Positions 27,122-38,814 are shown, counted from the first letter of the stretch. The stretch is 64,000 nt of DNA from Variovorax paradoxus NBRC 15149 (GCF_001591365.1 NZ_BCUT01000001.1:3038001-3102000), one strand, 5' to 3'. Translations and numbers: made by a program. Notes: generated by a model from the letters alone, not told the origin.

Positions 27122-28664
27122 GCAGTTCGCGCTTGAGCACCTTGCCGATCGCGCTGCGCGGCAACTCGTCAATGAACTGCAGCCGCGCCAGGCGCTGCGT
27201 CTTGCCGAGCTGCGCGTTGGCCCATTGCAGCAGCGCGTCCTCGGACGTGCCGTCACCCTCGCGGCGCACCACGAAGGCCACCGGCGTCTCGCCCCATTGC
27301 TCCGACGGCACGCCGGCCACCGCCACGTCGGCCACGGCGGCATGGCCGCGCAGCACGGCTTCGAGATCGCTCGGATAGATGTTGAAGCCGCCGCTGATGA
27401 TCATGTCCTTCTTGCGGTCGAACAGCGTGAGGAAGCCCTCGGCGTCGAAGCGGCCGATGTCGCCTGTGCGGATGAAGCGCTTGCCGGCGGCGTCGAACCA
27501 TTCCGCTTCGCGCGTCTTCTCGGGCTGGCGGTGGTAGCCGGTCATCATGCCGCCCGAATGGCCCACCACCTCGCCGGCCAGTTCGATGTTGGCACGCGGG
27601 ATTTCGCGGCCCTCCTCGTCGATCAGGCGGATGTCGCTGCCTTCGGCCGGCTGGCCGACGGTGTGCAGCTTGTCCGGGTGCAGATGGGCTTCGAGGATGC
27701 AGGTGCCGCCGCCTTCGGTCATGCCGTAGAACTCGATCAGCCCGCCGGGCCAGCGCCCCAGCACGTCGGCCTTGAGCGCGGCGTTGAAGGGCGCGCTGGT
27801 GCTGAACTTGAAGCGGAAGGACGAGAGGTCGTGCGCATCGAAGCGCGGATGCGCCATCAGGCGCTGGTACTGCACCGGCACCAGCATCGTGTGCGTCACG
27901 CGGCGCTGCGCGGCCAGCTGCAAATAACCGAGCGCGTCGAACTTGGGCATCAGCACCACGCAGCCGCCGAAGGCGATGGTCGGAAAGAACACCACCAGCG
28001 TGGTGTTCGAATAGAGCGGCGTCGACAGCAGCGTGACGGTGTCGGGGCCGTAGCCGTACCTGGCGCCGCGCTGCACATGGGCCCAGCGCATGCCGTGGCC
28101 CTGCACGATGCCCTTGGGCTCGCCGGTGGTGCCCGACGAATAGATGATGTTGAAGGGCCAGGAAGGCTGCGTCTCGACGGCGCGCGGCTGCGTGCCCGCG
28201 GGGGCCAGCCAGCCCTCGAGGGCCTGCCCCGCGGCGGAGCCGTCGAGCGCCACGCGCGGGATGCCGCCTTCCTTCGCAGGGCCGACCACCTCGGCCGCCG
28301 AGGCATCGGTGAAGAGAACGCGCGCATCGGCATCCTCGATCATGCGAGCCAGGCTGGCCGGCGTGGAGCCGGGCGCCAGCGGCGCGACCGCGACGCCCGC
28401 GCGCAAGGCGCCGAGGAACACCGCCGCATAGTTCACCGAGGACGCCGCGCAGACCGCGATGGCATCGCCCGGCCCGAGGCCGTCGCGCTGCAGGGCGGCC
28501 GCGACGCGGTCCATCAGCGCGTCGAGCGCGCTGTAGTCCAGCGCCTGTTGCGCGTCCGCGAGCGCGGCGTGGCCGGGCGTGTGTTGCGCGTGGAGGCGAA
28601 CCAGGTCGGCGATGGCGCCGAAGCCGCGCTCCATGGCGGCTTGAATGGCAGGGTGCGTTTGCAA
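27102..28664 (-). CDS. Class I adenylate-forming acyl-CoA synthetase
   Basis: An AMP-forming CoA ligase (520 residues from a TTG start) that activates a carboxylic acid to its CoA thioester. The ATP loop is YSSGTTGEPKG, the adenylate motif YGMTEGGG, the hinge FDRKKDMIISGGFNIYPSDLE, and the catalytic Lys lies in RSAIGKVLKREL. The acid is not predictable; medium-chain or aromatic acids fit. TTG 28664 has a GAAGGA Shine-Dalgarno seven bases upstream; the alternative ATG 28634 has none. It overlaps the permease gene and may supply it with a metabolic partner. Confidence 0.87.
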   Translation of the reverse strand: MQTHPAIQAAMERGFGAIADLVRLHAQHTPGHAALADAQQALDYSALDALMDRVAAALQRDGLGPGDAIAVCAASSVNYAAVFLGALRAGVAVAPLAPGSTPASLARMIEDADARVLFTDASAAEVVGPAKEGGIPRVALDGSAAGQALEGWLAPAGTQPRAVETQPSWPFNIIYSSGTTGEPKGIVQGHGMRWAHVQRGARYGYGPDTVTLLSTPLYSNTTLVVFFPTIAFGGCVVLMPKFDALGYLQLAAQRRVTHTMLVPVQYQRLMAHPRFDAHDLSSFRFKFSTSAPFNAALKADVLGRWPGGLIEFYGMTEGGGTCILEAHLHPDKLHTVGQPAEGSDIRLIDEEGREIPRANIELAGEVVGHSGGMMTGYHRQPEKTREAEWFDAAGKRFIRTGDIGRFDAEGFLTLFDRKKDMIISGGFNIYPSDLEAVLRGHAAVADVAVAGVPSEQWGETPVAFVVRREGDGTSEDALLQWANAQLGKTQRLARLQFIDELPRSAIGKVLKRELRELAGR

Positions 28665-28671
28665 AATTCGA

Positions 28672-28677
28672 TCCTTC
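28672..28677 (-). promoter_or_regulatory. Ribosome binding site supporting a TTG start
   Basis: Read on the minus strand, GAAGGA lies seven bases before TTG 28664 of the acyl-CoA synthetase. The nearest ATG (28634) has no comparable site, so the TTG is preferred. Confidence 0.6.
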
Positions 28678-28745
28678 GTCTTGGCCAGACGGCAGGATAG
28701 CGAAGACCCCGGCCCGGCGGTGAGCCGCACGCGACGGGCGTGCGC

Positions 28746-29651
28746 CTACGCCGCGCGCAGCGTGCGGCGCGGCCGCCGCGCGGCCTTGTCCCGGTGCGCC
28801 CACTCGGCCTGCTCGATCAGTCGGCCGAGCTCGGCCACGGCCGGGCTGCGCTCCCCCGCATCGCCTTCGCCGTAGGCCAAGGTGAAGTCCAGCATCGGCA
28901 GCGCCGGCAGGCCATGGCGCTCGTCCAGCACCGCCATGCCGGGGCGCAGGTTGTCGCGCGTGAAGGTGGCCACGGCCAGGCCGCTCAGCGCGGCCGTGCG
29001 CAGGTCCTGCAGGCTGTGCGAGCTGAAGGCGCCGTGCCAGGGAATGCCGGCCTGGTTCAGCGCATCGATGCTGACCTGGCGGCACACGCAGGGCGGCGGC
29101 GAATAGGCCAGCGGCAGCGAGGCGCCGTCCGTGCGCTCGAAGCCCTCGGCCGCGGCCCACACCATCGGCAGGCGCCGCAGCAGCGTGCCCTCGACCTCGC
29201 CCGAGACCGACACCACCACCGCCAGGTCGAGCTCGCGCTCGCGCACCATCGTCGCCAGGTCGAGCGTCAGGCCCACGCTCACCTCCAGCCTCACGTTGGG
29301 GCAGCTGCGCGCGAACTGTTGCAGGAGCTGCGGCAGGCCCTCGCTCATGAAGCTCTCGGGCACGCCGAAGCGCACCGTGCCTTCGATCGGCGAGCAGCGG
29401 AAGTGCCGCGCCAGCGCGTCCTGCGCCTGCAGGATGCGCTCGGCATGGCGAAGAAAGTCTTCGCCGTCGGCGGTCAGGCGCAGGCGCCGCGTGGTGCGGT
29501 GGAACAGCGGGCGCCCGACCAGTTCCTCGAGCCGGCGGATCTGGTGGCTGACCGCCGATTGCGTCAGGTGCAGCTGCTCGGCGGCGCGCGTGAAGCCATT
29601 GGCGCGGTGGACGGCGGTGAAGGCTTGCAGGAGGCCGGTATCGAAGTTCAT
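28746..29651 (-). CDS. LysR-family transcriptional regulator
   Basis: A 301-residue LysR regulator. The N-terminal helix-turn-helix is canonical (FTRAAEQLHLTQSAVSHQIRRLEELVGRPLFHRTTRRLRLT), followed by the periplasmic-binding-fold effector domain beginning EGTVRFGVPESF. The effector is unknown. It is divergent from a DHA2 MFS pump with 112 bp between, containing nested palindromes (29661-29698), so control of that pump is likely. The C-terminus ends in a basic tail (KAARRPRRTLRAA). Confidence 0.92.
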   Translation of the reverse strand: MNFDTGLLQAFTAVHRANGFTRAAEQLHLTQSAVSHQIRRLEELVGRPLFHRTTRRLRLTADGEDFLRHAERILQAQDALARHFRCSPIEGTVRFGVPESFMSEGLPQLLQQFARSCPNVRLEVSVGLTLDLATMVRERELDLAVVVSVSGEVEGTLLRRLPMVWAAAEGFERTDGASLPLAYSPPPCVCRQVSIDALNQAGIPWHGAFSSHSLQDLRTAALSGLAVATFTRDNLRPGMAVLDERHGLPALPMLDFTLAYGEGDAGERSPAVAELGRLIEQAEWAHRDKAARRPRRTLRAA

Positions 29652-29660
29652 GGCCGCCAG

Positions 29661-29698
29661 ATTAATGAAGTCGCTTCCTGAGTGGAAGTAAATTTAAT
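29661..29698. promoter_or_regulatory. Candidate LysR operator, nested inverted repeats
   Basis: In the divergent spacer, ATTAA (29661-29665) mirrors TTAAT (29694-29698), and inside it CTTCC (29674-29678) mirrors GGAAG (29684-29688), with centres within two bases of each other. The region is AT-rich against the GC-rich background. LysR proteins bind dyad sites of this kind upstream of divergent targets. Confidence 0.6.
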
Positions 29699-29763
29699 CA
29701 TTTGCCTAATGAAATCGGGGTCTTGAGAATGCCCCGGACCACCTACTTTCCCTTCACGTCCCC

Positions 29764-31332
29764 ATGTCCTCTTCCCCCCGCCATCCCTCTCTCGCGCTGG
29801 CCGCCATCTGCCTGGCGGCGCTGATGTTCGGCCTGGAGATTTCCAGCGTGCCGATCATCCTGCCGGTGCTCGAAGCGCGGCTGCACGCCGGCTTCCGCGA
29901 CCTGCAATGGATCATGAACGCCTACACCATCGCCTGCACCACGGTGCTGATGGCCACCGGCACCCTGGCCGACCGCTACGGACGGCGCCGCATGTTCGCG
30001 CTCACGGTGCTGGCCTTCGGCCTGGCCTCGCTGCTGTGCGGCCTGGCGCCCAGCACGCCGGCGCTGATTGCCGCGCGCTTCCTGCAGGGCATGGCGGGCG
30101 GCGCGATGTTCATCTGCTCGATTGCGATCCTGTCGCACCAGTTTCCGGACGGCCGGGCGCGCGGCCGCGCCTTCGCGATCTGGGGCGTGGTGGCCGGCAT
30201 CGGCCTGGGGTTCGGGCCGGTGGTGGGCGGCGCGATCATTGCGCTGGCCAGCTGGCACTGGGTCTTCCTTGCGCACGTGCCGCTGGCGCTGCTGGGGCTG
30301 GCGCTGATCATGGCCGGCGTGGCGGAGTCGCGCGATCCGCTGGCCCGCCAGCAGAAGCTGGACCTGGCGGGCATCGTCACGCTGACCACCGCGGTGCTCG
30401 GGCTCACCTGGCTGATCACGCAGGGCGACAGCCTGGGCTGGAGCAGCCCGGCCGCGCTGGGCCTGATGGCCGCCACCGCGGCGGGGCTCGCGGCCTTCGT
30501 CGCGGTCGAGCGCTTCCATCCGCACCCGATGTTCGACTTCTCGGTGTTCCGCATCCGCGACTTCTCGGGCGCCATCCTCGGCTGCATCGGCATGAACTGC
30601 AGCTACTGGCCGTTCATGATCTACCTGCCGCTGTATTTCTCCGCCGGCCTGGGCTACGGCACGACCGCCGCCGGCCTGGCGCTGCTGGTCTACACGGTGC
30701 CCTTCCTCGTGATGCCGCCGATCGCGCAGTGGCTGCTGCTGCGCTACCAGGCGCGCTTCGTGATTCCCGCAGGCCTGTTCCTGATCGGCCTGGGCTTCAT
30801 CGCGATGAAGTGGGGCAGCGGCCTCGCGCAGCTGGGCGGCTGGACGGTGCTGCCCGGTGCGCTGGTCGCCGGCATCGGCCTGGGCCTGACCACCACGCCC
30901 GCGACCAACATGACCACCGCCTCGGTGCCCGCGCACCGCGCCGGCATGGCCTCGGGCATGGACGTCAGCGCGCGCCTCATCTCGCTGGCCATCAACATCG
31001 CGGTGATGGGCCTGGTGCTGGTGGCGGGCATCCTGGCCGCGCTGCGGGGCTCGCTGGGGACGGCGCTCGATGCGGCGCGGCTGCGCGCATTGGCCGAGCA
31101 GCTCGCGGGCGGGGACGTGGCGGGGGCGCAGCAGGCGCTGGCGGCCACGCTGGCGGTGCCGGATGCTTCCGGTGCGCTCCTGCAGGCCGCCGTGACCCAC
31201 GGCTTCGGATGGGTCATGCTGTACGGCGCGCTCGGCGCCTGGTTGACCGCGGCGCTCAGCTTCGCGGTGTTCGGCGGCCGGCAGGCTGCGTCCGTGCGGG
31301 ACGCGTCACCGGGGATGGCCGGCGGGCGATAA
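29764..31332 (+). CDS. DHA2-type MFS multidrug efflux transporter
   Basis: A 522-residue MFS protein with about 14 helices, the drug:H+ antiporter-2 pattern. Helix 1 contains LEISSVPIILPVLEARLHAGF, the loop 2-3 motif is GTLADRYGRRRMF, and helix 5 carries GIGLGFGPVVGGAII (the antiporter motif C). A large loop between the last helices (about 430-480) is Ala/Leu-rich. It is divergent from a LysR gene that probably regulates it. Substrate unknown; no membrane-fusion or outer-membrane partner is adjacent. Confidence 0.88.
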   Translation: MSSSPRHPSLALAAICLAALMFGLEISSVPIILPVLEARLHAGFRDLQWIMNAYTIACTTVLMATGTLADRYGRRRMFALTVLAFGLASLLCGLAPSTPALIAARFLQGMAGGAMFICSIAILSHQFPDGRARGRAFAIWGVVAGIGLGFGPVVGGAIIALASWHWVFLAHVPLALLGLALIMAGVAESRDPLARQQKLDLAGIVTLTTAVLGLTWLITQGDSLGWSSPAALGLMAATAAGLAAFVAVERFHPHPMFDFSVFRIRDFSGAILGCIGMNCSYWPFMIYLPLYFSAGLGYGTTAAGLALLVYTVPFLVMPPIAQWLLLRYQARFVIPAGLFLIGLGFIAMKWGSGLAQLGGWTVLPGALVAGIGLGLTTTPATNMTTASVPAHRAGMASGMDVSARLISLAINIAVMGLVLVAGILAALRGSLGTALDAARLRALAEQLAGGDVAGAQQALAATLAVPDASGALLQAAVTHGFGWVMLYGALGAWLTAALSFAVFGGRQAASVRDASPGMAGGR

Positions 31333-31352
31333 GGCGCGCCGGCGGCCGTTTG

Positions 31353-32336
31353 TCAGACGCCCGCGGCGTGCGCCTGCTGGTCCGCGTGGTAGCTCGAACG
31401 CACCATCGCGCCCACGGCCGCGTGGCTGAAGCCCATCTTGTAGGCCTCTTCCTCGAACATCTTGAAGGTGTCGGGGTGCACGTAGCGGCGCACCGGCAGG
31501 TGCGAGCCCGACGGCGACAGGTACTGGCCGATGGTCAGCATGTCGATGTCGTGGGCGCGCATGTCGCGCATCACCTGCAGGATCTCTTCGTCGGTTTCGC
31601 CCAGGCCCACCATGATGCCGCTCTTGGTCGGAACCTGCGGATGCAGCGCCTTGAACTTCTTCAGCAGGTTGAGGCTGAACTGGTAGTCGCTGCCGGGGCG
31701 CGCTTCCTTGTAGAGGCGCGGCGCGGTCTCGAGGTTGTGGTTCATCACGTCCGGCGGCGCGGCCTTGAGGATCTCGAGCGCGCGGTCGTCGCGGCCGCGG
31801 AAGTCGGGCACCAGGATCTCGATCTGCGTCATCGGCGAGAGCTCGCGGATGTTCGTGATGCAGTCGACGAAATGCTGGCTGCCGCCGTCGCGCAGGTCGT
31901 CGCGGTCGACGCTGGTGATCACCACGTACTTCAGGCGCAGCTTGGCGATGGTCTTGGCGAGGTTGAGCGGCTCGTCCTTGTCGAGCGGGTCGGGGCGGCC
32001 GTGGCCCACGTCGCAGAACGGGCAGCGGCGCGTGCACTTGTCGCCCATGATCATGAAGGTGGCCGTGCCGTTGCCGAAGCATTCGCCGATGTTCGGGCAC
32101 GAGGCTTCCTCGCAGACCGTGTGCAGGTTGCTCTCGCGCAGGATCTGCTTGATCTCGTAGAAGCGCGTGGTGGGGCTGCCGGCCTTCACGCGGATCCATT
32201 CGGGCTTCTTGAGCACCTCGCCCTGCTGCACCACCTTGACGGGGATGCGCGAGAGCTTGGCCGCGGCCTTCTGCTTGGCGAGCGGGTTGTAGGTTTCGGC
32301 GCTCTGGGCGTCGCGGACGACTTCTGTGGTGCTCAT
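31353..32336 (-). CDS. lipA: Lipoyl synthase
   Basis: A radical-SAM enzyme that inserts two sulfurs into octanoyl groups bound to lipoyl domains. The 327-residue protein has both cluster motifs: the auxiliary cluster Cys75, Cys80 and Cys86 ([12 protein letters not shown]) and the radical-SAM triad Cys101, Cys105 and Cys108 (CTRRCPFC). The C-terminal RSSYHAD contains the conserved Ser ligand. It is 7 bp downstream of lipB on the same strand, so the two steps of lipoate synthesis are co-transcribed. Confidence 0.97.
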   Translation of the reverse strand: MSTTEVVRDAQSAETYNPLAKQKAAAKLSRIPVKVVQQGEVLKKPEWIRVKAGSPTTRFYEIKQILRESNLHTVCEEASCPNIGECFGNGTATFMIMGDKCTRRCPFCDVGHGRPDPLDKDEPLNLAKTIAKLRLKYVVITSVDRDDLRDGGSQHFVDCITNIRELSPMTQIEILVPDFRGRDDRALEILKAAPPDVMNHNLETAPRLYKEARPGSDYQFSLNLLKKFKALHPQVPTKSGIMVGLGETDEEILQVMRDMRAHDIDMLTIGQYLSPSGSHLPVRRYVHPDTFKMFEEEAYKMGFSHAAVGAMVRSSYHADQQAHAAGV

Positions 32337-32343
32337 TGGATTG

Positions 32344-33024
32344 CTAAGGCGCCAGGTAGGTGCCGAGCTTCTGGCTCAGGACCCGGGCAGCTTCTTCCCA
32401 TGTGGTTTGGACCCCGATTGTAGAAAGATCGACCGTTTGCAGCCCCGCATAGCCGCAAGGATTGATGCGCGAGAAGGGTTCGAGGTCCATCGCGACGTTG
32501 AGCGCCACGCCGTGGTAGGTGGCATGGCGGCTCACCTTGATGCCGAGCGCGGCGATCTTGCCGAGGCCGCGGAACGGGTCGCCGGCGGGCAGCGGGCCGG
32601 TCAGCGCGGCATGCGAGAAAGGATCGTCGAGTCGCACGTAGATGCCGGGTGCGCCCGCCACGCGGTGGCCCGTCACGCCGAAGTGGGCCAGCGTGCGCAG
32701 CACCGATTCCTCGATGCGGTAGACGTATTCCTTCACGAAGTAGCCCGCGCGCCGAAGGTCGATCAGCGGATAGGCCACCACCTGGCCCGGGCCGTGGAAG
32801 GTGACCTGGCCGCCGCGGTCGGTCTGCACGACCGGGATCGCGCCAGGGTTCAGGATGTGGTCCTGCTTGCCCGCGATCCCCTGCGTGAAGACCGGCGCAT
32901 GCTCGCAGATCCACAGCGCATCGGGCGTCTCGGGCTGGCGTTCGAGCGTGAACTGCTTCATTGCGCCGTAGGTGGCGGCGTAGTCGGCGGCGCCCAGCCA
33001 TGTCGCTTCGATGCCCGTGCTCAT
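32344..33024 (-). CDS. lipB: Octanoyl-(acyl carrier protein):protein N-octanoyltransferase
   Basis: LipB transfers octanoyl from ACP to lipoyl domains before LipA acts. The 226-residue protein shows [17 protein letters not shown], the catalytic Lys in [14 protein letters not shown] and the catalytic Cys in [11 protein letters not shown]. Length and motif order are typical. It lies between the DUF493 gene (20 bp) and lipA (7 bp), forming a lipoate cluster that is widespread in beta-proteobacteria. Confidence 0.96.
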   Translation of the reverse strand: MSTGIEATWLGAADYAATYGAMKQFTLERQPETPDALWICEHAPVFTQGIAGKQDHILNPGAIPVVQTDRGGQVTFHGPGQVVAYPLIDLRRAGYFVKEYVYRIEESVLRTLAHFGVTGHRVAGAPGIYVRLDDPFSHAALTGPLPAGDPFRGLGKIAALGIKVSRHATYHGVALNVAMDLEPFSRINPCGYAGLQTVDLSTIGVQTTWEEAARVLSQKLGTYLAP

Positions 33025-33043
33025 CGCGTACCCGGCGCTTTCT

Positions 33044-33361
33044 TCAGAGAACGACCTTGACCATCGGATGGGCCGACAGCGCGCGGTAGAGATCGTCGAG
33101 CTGCTCGCGGCTGGTGGCGGTGACGGTGATCGTCACGCCCAGGTAGTTGCCCGCCTTGCTGTCGCGCAGCTCGACCGTGGCGGCGTCGAAGGCCGGATCG
33201 AAGCGCTCGGCAATCTGGGTGATCGCGTGCACGAAGCCATCGGCCTTGACGCCCATGACCTTGATCGGGAACTGCGAGGGGTACTCGATCAGCGATTCCT
33301 TGCGCGGATCGGGAATCGGAGCGCCGGTGTCGGTGATGTCGTTGGTGGTGCTGCTGCTCAT
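33044..33361 (-). CDS. DUF493 (YbeD-like) protein
   Basis: A 105-residue cytoplasmic protein with the DUF493 alpha/beta sandwich: [55 protein letters not shown]. It is frequently found beside lipB in proteobacteria; an ACT-like regulatory role has been proposed, but no activity is established. The start ATG overlaps the aminotransferase stop (ATGA), so it is translationally coupled. Confidence 0.92.
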   Translation of the reverse strand: MSSSTTNDITDTGAPIPDPRKESLIEYPSQFPIKVMGVKADGFVHAITQIAERFDPAFDAATVELRDSKAGNYLGVTITVTATSREQLDDLYRALSAHPMVKVVL

Positions 33362-34263
33362 GCGGTGGTCGCTCCTTGCTTGTGTGGCTGCTGGGCATTG
33401 CGCTGCTTGGCCTCTTGGTAAGCCGCGTACAAGGCTTGGTAGATGGGGCCGGGACGGCCATTTCCAATCGCCTGGCCATCGAGCGTCACGACCGGCAGCA
33501 CTTCCTTGCTGGCCGACGAGAGCAGCAGCTCGTCGGCGCCGAACACCTCGTCGCGAGAGATGCGGCGCAGCGCAAACGGGATGCCGCACTCGGCGCACAG
33601 GCGTTCGAGCAGGCCGTAGCGGATGCCGGTCAGCACCAGGTTGTCCTTGGGCGGCCCCACGAGGCCGCCGTCCTTCACGATCCACACGTTGCTCGACGAG
33701 GCCTCGCTGAGCCATTCGCCGCGGAACATGATGGTCTCGGCCGCGCCGGCCTCGACGCTGATCTGCCGCGCCAGCACCGCGCCCAGCAGGCTGGTGCTCT
33801 TGATGTGCGCCTTCTGCCAGCGGAAGTCGTCCGCGCTCACGCAGGCCACGCCCTTGGCGCGCACGGCGTCGGCCGCCGGCGGCAGCGGGTTCACCATCAC
33901 GAACACGGTCGGGTGCACGCCACGGGTCATGGCATGATCGCGCGGCGCGACACCGCGGGTAATTTGAAAGTACACGGCCTGGGGCGCATCGCCGCCCGGC
34001 TCGACGAGCCGCATCACGATGCCTCGCCACTGGGCGAGCGTGAGCGGATTGGCGATCTGCAGTTCGGCCAGCGAGCGATCGAGGCGCGCCATGTGCTCCT
34101 CGAAGCAGAAGGGCTGGCCGCCGTAGACGGGGACGACTTCATAGACGCCGTCGCCGAAGATGAAGCCGCGGTCGAGCACGCTGATGCGTGCGTCCTTGAG
34201 CGCGGTGTACTCGCCGTCGAGATAGCAGAGCGTGGAGGGGAGTGCGGCGGTAAGAGGGTGCAT
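33358..34263 (-). CDS. Class IV aminotransferase, D-alanine transaminase type
   Basis: A PLP-dependent fold-IV transaminase of 301 residues, most like D-amino-acid transaminases (DGVYEVVPVYGGQPFCFEEHMARL). The PLP-binding Lys lies in WQKAHIKSTSLLG; the phosphate-binding motifs LSEASSSNVWIV and LTGIRYGLLERL are in place. Interconverting D-alanine and D-glutamate is the likely reaction; a branched-chain or 4-amino-4-deoxychorismate role cannot be excluded by sight. It is first in a leftward series DAT-DUF493-lipB-lipA and divergent from atpI. Confidence 0.88.
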   Translation of the reverse strand: MHPLTAALPSTLCYLDGEYTALKDARISVLDRGFIFGDGVYEVVPVYGGQPFCFEEHMARLDRSLAELQIANPLTLAQWRGIVMRLVEPGGDAPQAVYFQITRGVAPRDHAMTRGVHPTVFVMVNPLPPAADAVRAKGVACVSADDFRWQKAHIKSTSLLGAVLARQISVEAGAAETIMFRGEWLSEASSSNVWIVKDGGLVGPPKDNLVLTGIRYGLLERLCAECGIPFALRRISRDEVFGADELLLSSASKEVLPVVTLDGQAIGNGRPGPIYQALYAAYQEAKQRNAQQPHKQGATTA

Positions 34264-34367
34264 GCTGGAATTATGGTTGCGCGCGGCAGGTCGGGTTCTC
34301 GTCAGCCGATGAAGCCTCGATTTGCAAACGCGACAGCTCGGGTGGTCGGATGGGCTGGGTTTTTACT

Positions 34368-34373
34368 TATAAT
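34368..34373 (+). promoter_or_regulatory. Probable -10 box of the atp operon promoter
   Basis: A perfect TATAAT lies 48 bp upstream of atpI in the divergent spacer. No good -35 hexamer sits at 16-18 bp; the closest is TGGTCG with a long spacing. An activator-dependent or weak -35 promoter is possible. Confidence 0.55.
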
Positions 34374-34420
34374 CAATGGCTTTGTAGAAATTCTGGGTCG
34401 TCATCCGGGCTTCATTCGAA

Positions 34421-34906
34421 ATGAAAACAATCGCCCGAAAAGATGAACAAGTCGCGGAAGACCTCGACGCAGAATACAAGCCGTTGACCGCCGATGAGGC
34501 GCGTGAACTGCGAGCAAGGCATCCCTCGATCTCCCCCTGGTGGGTCATCGCGGGGCAGTTGGTTGTCGGTCTGCTGGTGGCTTTGGCCGCCTGGGGACTG
34601 ACGGGGAGGCAAAATCTGGGGTGGTCCGCCGGCTACGGCGCGATTGCGGTGGTCATTCCTGCTGCGGTGTTCGCGCGGGGGCTGACCGGCCGGTTTTCTT
34701 CCCTGAATCCGGGCACTGCGGTGGTTGGGTTCTTCCTGTGGGAAATGGTCAAGATGGCCTTGTCGATTGCGATGTTGTTCGCAGCGCCAAGGCTGATAAC
34801 GGCGCTGAGCTGGCCAGCAATGCTGATCGGCCTGGTGGTGACAATGAAGGCGGCCTGGTTGGCGGTGATGTTCTCGCCCCGGCGCCGGCAACATAGAGAC
34901 GAGTAA
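34421..34906 (+). CDS. atpI: ATP synthase subunit I
   Basis: AtpI is a small membrane protein that assists c-ring assembly. The 161-residue product has a hydrophilic N-terminus (about 45 residues) and four hydrophobic helices (WWVIAGQLVVGLLVALAAWGL, GAIAVVIPAAVFA, VVGFFLWEMVKMALSIAMLF, MLIGLVVTMKAAWLAVMF). The motif FLWEMVKMALS is typical of the family. It heads the atp operon and ends 4 bp before atpB. Confidence 0.9.
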   Translation: MKTIARKDEQVAEDLDAEYKPLTADEARELRARHPSISPWWVIAGQLVVGLLVALAAWGLTGRQNLGWSAGYGAIAVVIPAAVFARGLTGRFSSLNPGTAVVGFFLWEMVKMALSIAMLFAAPRLITALSWPAMLIGLVVTMKAAWLAVMFSPRRRQHRDE

Positions 34907-34910
34907 CTGA

Positions 34911-35780
34911 ATGGCTGCTGAAAACGCTGCGGAACATGGTCAGACCGCGGGTGAATACATCATTCACCACTTGACGCACCTGCAAAGCTCCAAGCCTGGG
35001 GGTGTTGCGGACTTTTCGGTTTTCAATTTCGACTCGCTCTTCTTCTCGATAGCACTGGGCATCCTGGGTTGCTGGCTGCTCTGGCTGGCTGCCCGCAAGG
35101 CTACTTCGGGCGTTCCCGGCCGTTTTCAAGCGGCCGTCGAACTGCTGGTAGAAATGGTCGACCAGCAGGCCAAGGGCATCGTCCACAACGCCACCAGCCG
35201 CAAGTTCGTTGCCCCGCTGGCGCTCACGATCTTCGTCTGGATCTTCCTGCTCAATGCAATGGACCTGTTCCCGGTCGATTTGTTCCCGGCGATCTGGGCC
35301 AAGATCTTCCACATCGCCGGCGAAGACCCGCACCACGCCTACCTGCGCGTCGTGCCCACGGCCGACCTCTCCGTGACAATGGGCCTGTCGGTGGGCGTGC
35401 TGCTGGTCTGCCTCTACTACAACATCAAGATCAAGGGCCTGGGCGGCTGGGTGCACGAGCTCTTCACGGCGCCGTTCGGCAACCACTGGGCGCTGTATCC
35501 GTTCAACTTCGCCATGCAGATGATCGAGTTCGTCGCCAAGACCGTCTCGCACGGCATGCGGCTGTTCGGCAACATGTATGCCGGCGAGCTGATCTTCCTG
35601 CTGATCGCGCTGATGGGCGGCGCCTGGACGCTGTCGACCACCGGCGTGCTGCTGGCGCTCGGCCACATCGTTGCGGGTACCGCCTGGGCCATCTTCCACA
35701 TCCTGATCATCACGCTGCAGGCGTTCGTGTTCATGATGCTGGCGCTGGTCTATATCGGCCAGGCCCACGATCACCACTGA
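34911..35780 (+). CDS. atpB: ATP synthase F0 subunit a
   Basis: Subunit a (289 residues) forms the two proton half-channels of F0. The essential Arg lies in the helix [17 protein letters not shown], and downstream [16 protein letters not shown] and [26 protein letters not shown] contain the conserved residues. The N-terminus (about 30 residues, [12 protein letters not shown]) is hydrophilic, as in other beta-proteobacteria. It is followed by a 60-bp gap before atpE. Confidence 0.96.
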   Translation: MAAENAAEHGQTAGEYIIHHLTHLQSSKPGGVADFSVFNFDSLFFSIALGILGCWLLWLAARKATSGVPGRFQAAVELLVEMVDQQAKGIVHNATSRKFVAPLALTIFVWIFLLNAMDLFPVDLFPAIWAKIFHIAGEDPHHAYLRVVPTADLSVTMGLSVGVLLVCLYYNIKIKGLGGWVHELFTAPFGNHWALYPFNFAMQMIEFVAKTVSHGMRLFGNMYAGELIFLLIALMGGAWTLSTTGVLLALGHIVAGTAWAIFHILIITLQAFVFMMLALVYIGQAHDHH

Positions 35781-36104
<324 letters not shown>

Positions 36105-36181
36105 GTCTTTCTCGTCGGACCCGTGTCGTCGTTCCCCTCTGTGGAATGGCTTCGCATTCAATCCCAAAGAGAGGGTGAAAA

Positions 36182-36652
36182 GTGAGCATTACCGGTACCC
36201 TGATCGTTCAGATGATCGTGTTCCTGATCCTGGTCGGGTTCACGATGAAGTTCGTGTGGCCGCCGATCGCGAAGGCGCTGGACGACCGCGCTGCGAAGAT
36301 CGCCGAAGGCCTCGCTGCCGCCGACAAGGCCAAGTCCGAACTCTCCGCCGCCAACAAGCGCGTGGAAGCCGAACTGGGCCAGGCACGCAACGAGTCCGCA
36401 CAACGTCTTGCCGACGCCGAACGTCGCGCCCAGGCCATCGTTGAAGAGGCCAAGGCCCGCGCGACCGAGGAAGGCAACAAGATCGTTGCAGCCGCACGCG
36501 TCGAAGCCGACCAGCAGGCACTGAAGGCGCGCGAAGCACTGCGCGAGCAAGTCGCGGCCCTGGCTGTCAAGGGCGCAGAGCAGATCCTGCGCAAGGAAGT
36601 GAATGCAGGCGTTCACGCCGATTTGCTCGCCCGCCTGCAGACCGAACTCTGA
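36182..36652 (+). CDS. atpF: ATP synthase F0 subunit b
   Basis: Subunit b (156 residues, GTG start) is the peripheral stalk. One N-terminal membrane helix ([20 protein letters not shown]) is followed by a long charged helical dimer arm rich in Ala, Lys and Glu (for example [20 protein letters not shown]). An AGAGAGGGTG Shine-Dalgarno lies before the GTG. It lies 8 bp upstream of atpH. Confidence 0.96.
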   Translation: MSITGTLIVQMIVFLILVGFTMKFVWPPIAKALDDRAAKIAEGLAAADKAKSELSAANKRVEAELGQARNESAQRLADAERRAQAIVEEAKARATEEGNKIVAAARVEADQQALKAREALREQVAALAVKGAEQILRKEVNAGVHADLLARLQTEL

Positions 36653-36660
36653 TAGAAGCC

Positions 36661-37191
36661 ATGGCAGAACTCGCCACCATTGCACGCCCCTACGCCGAGG
36701 CGCTCTTCAAGGCCTCGTCGTCCGACGTTGCCGGCACCAGCGCCTGGCTCGAAAAGATGGCCGTCATCGCGGCCAATCCGGAGCTCCAGCAGTTCGCCGA
36801 CAACCCCAAGGCCACGGCCGAGCAGGTTCTCGGCGTGGTCGCCGGCGCCTTCGGTGTGCCGCTGCCCGCCCATGCCCAGAACTTCCTGGGTGCGCTCCTC
36901 GAGAACGGGCGCTTCTCGGTGCTGCCGGAAATTGCGAAGCAGTTCCGGGCACTGGCCAACGCGAAGAGCGGTTCGTCCGACGCCGTGGTCTACAGCGCCT
37001 TCCCGATCGACGCATCGGCCCTGGCCAATGTGGCGGCTGCGCTCGAAAAGCGCTTCGGCCGCAAGCTGCAGGTCACGGTCCAGCAAGAGCCGGAACTGAT
37101 CGGCGGCATTCGTGTGGTGGTCGGCGACGAGGTGCTCGACACCTCCGTCAAAGCGCGCCTTGAACAAATGAAAGTTGCGCTGGCGGCCTGA
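36661..37191 (+). CDS. atpH: ATP synthase F1 subunit delta
   Basis: Subunit delta (176 residues) caps the F1 alpha-beta hexamer and joins it to the b stalk. The N-terminal helical domain begins [17 protein letters not shown], and the C-terminal signature [28 protein letters not shown] is present. It is in the standard place between atpF and atpA. Confidence 0.95.
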   Translation: MAELATIARPYAEALFKASSSDVAGTSAWLEKMAVIAANPELQQFADNPKATAEQVLGVVAGAFGVPLPAHAQNFLGALLENGRFSVLPEIAKQFRALANAKSGSSDAVVYSAFPIDASALANVAAALEKRFGRKLQVTVQQEPELIGGIRVVVGDEVLDTSVKARLEQMKVALAA

Positions 37192-37239
37192 CGGTCTTCA
37201 GCCCTCTACTTGTAGCCTCAAAGAAAGAAGGAAAGAGTC

Positions 37240-38793
<1,554 letters not shown>

Positions 38794-38814
38794 TCGGCCG
38801 GACAAGGAGCACTC

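Noticed and set aside
25961..28700. Plus-strand open frames of 391 and 677 codons opposite the permease and acyl-CoA synthetase
   Set aside because: Arg/Gln/His-rich translations typical of antisense frames in GC-rich DNA; the minus-strand genes have clear motifs.
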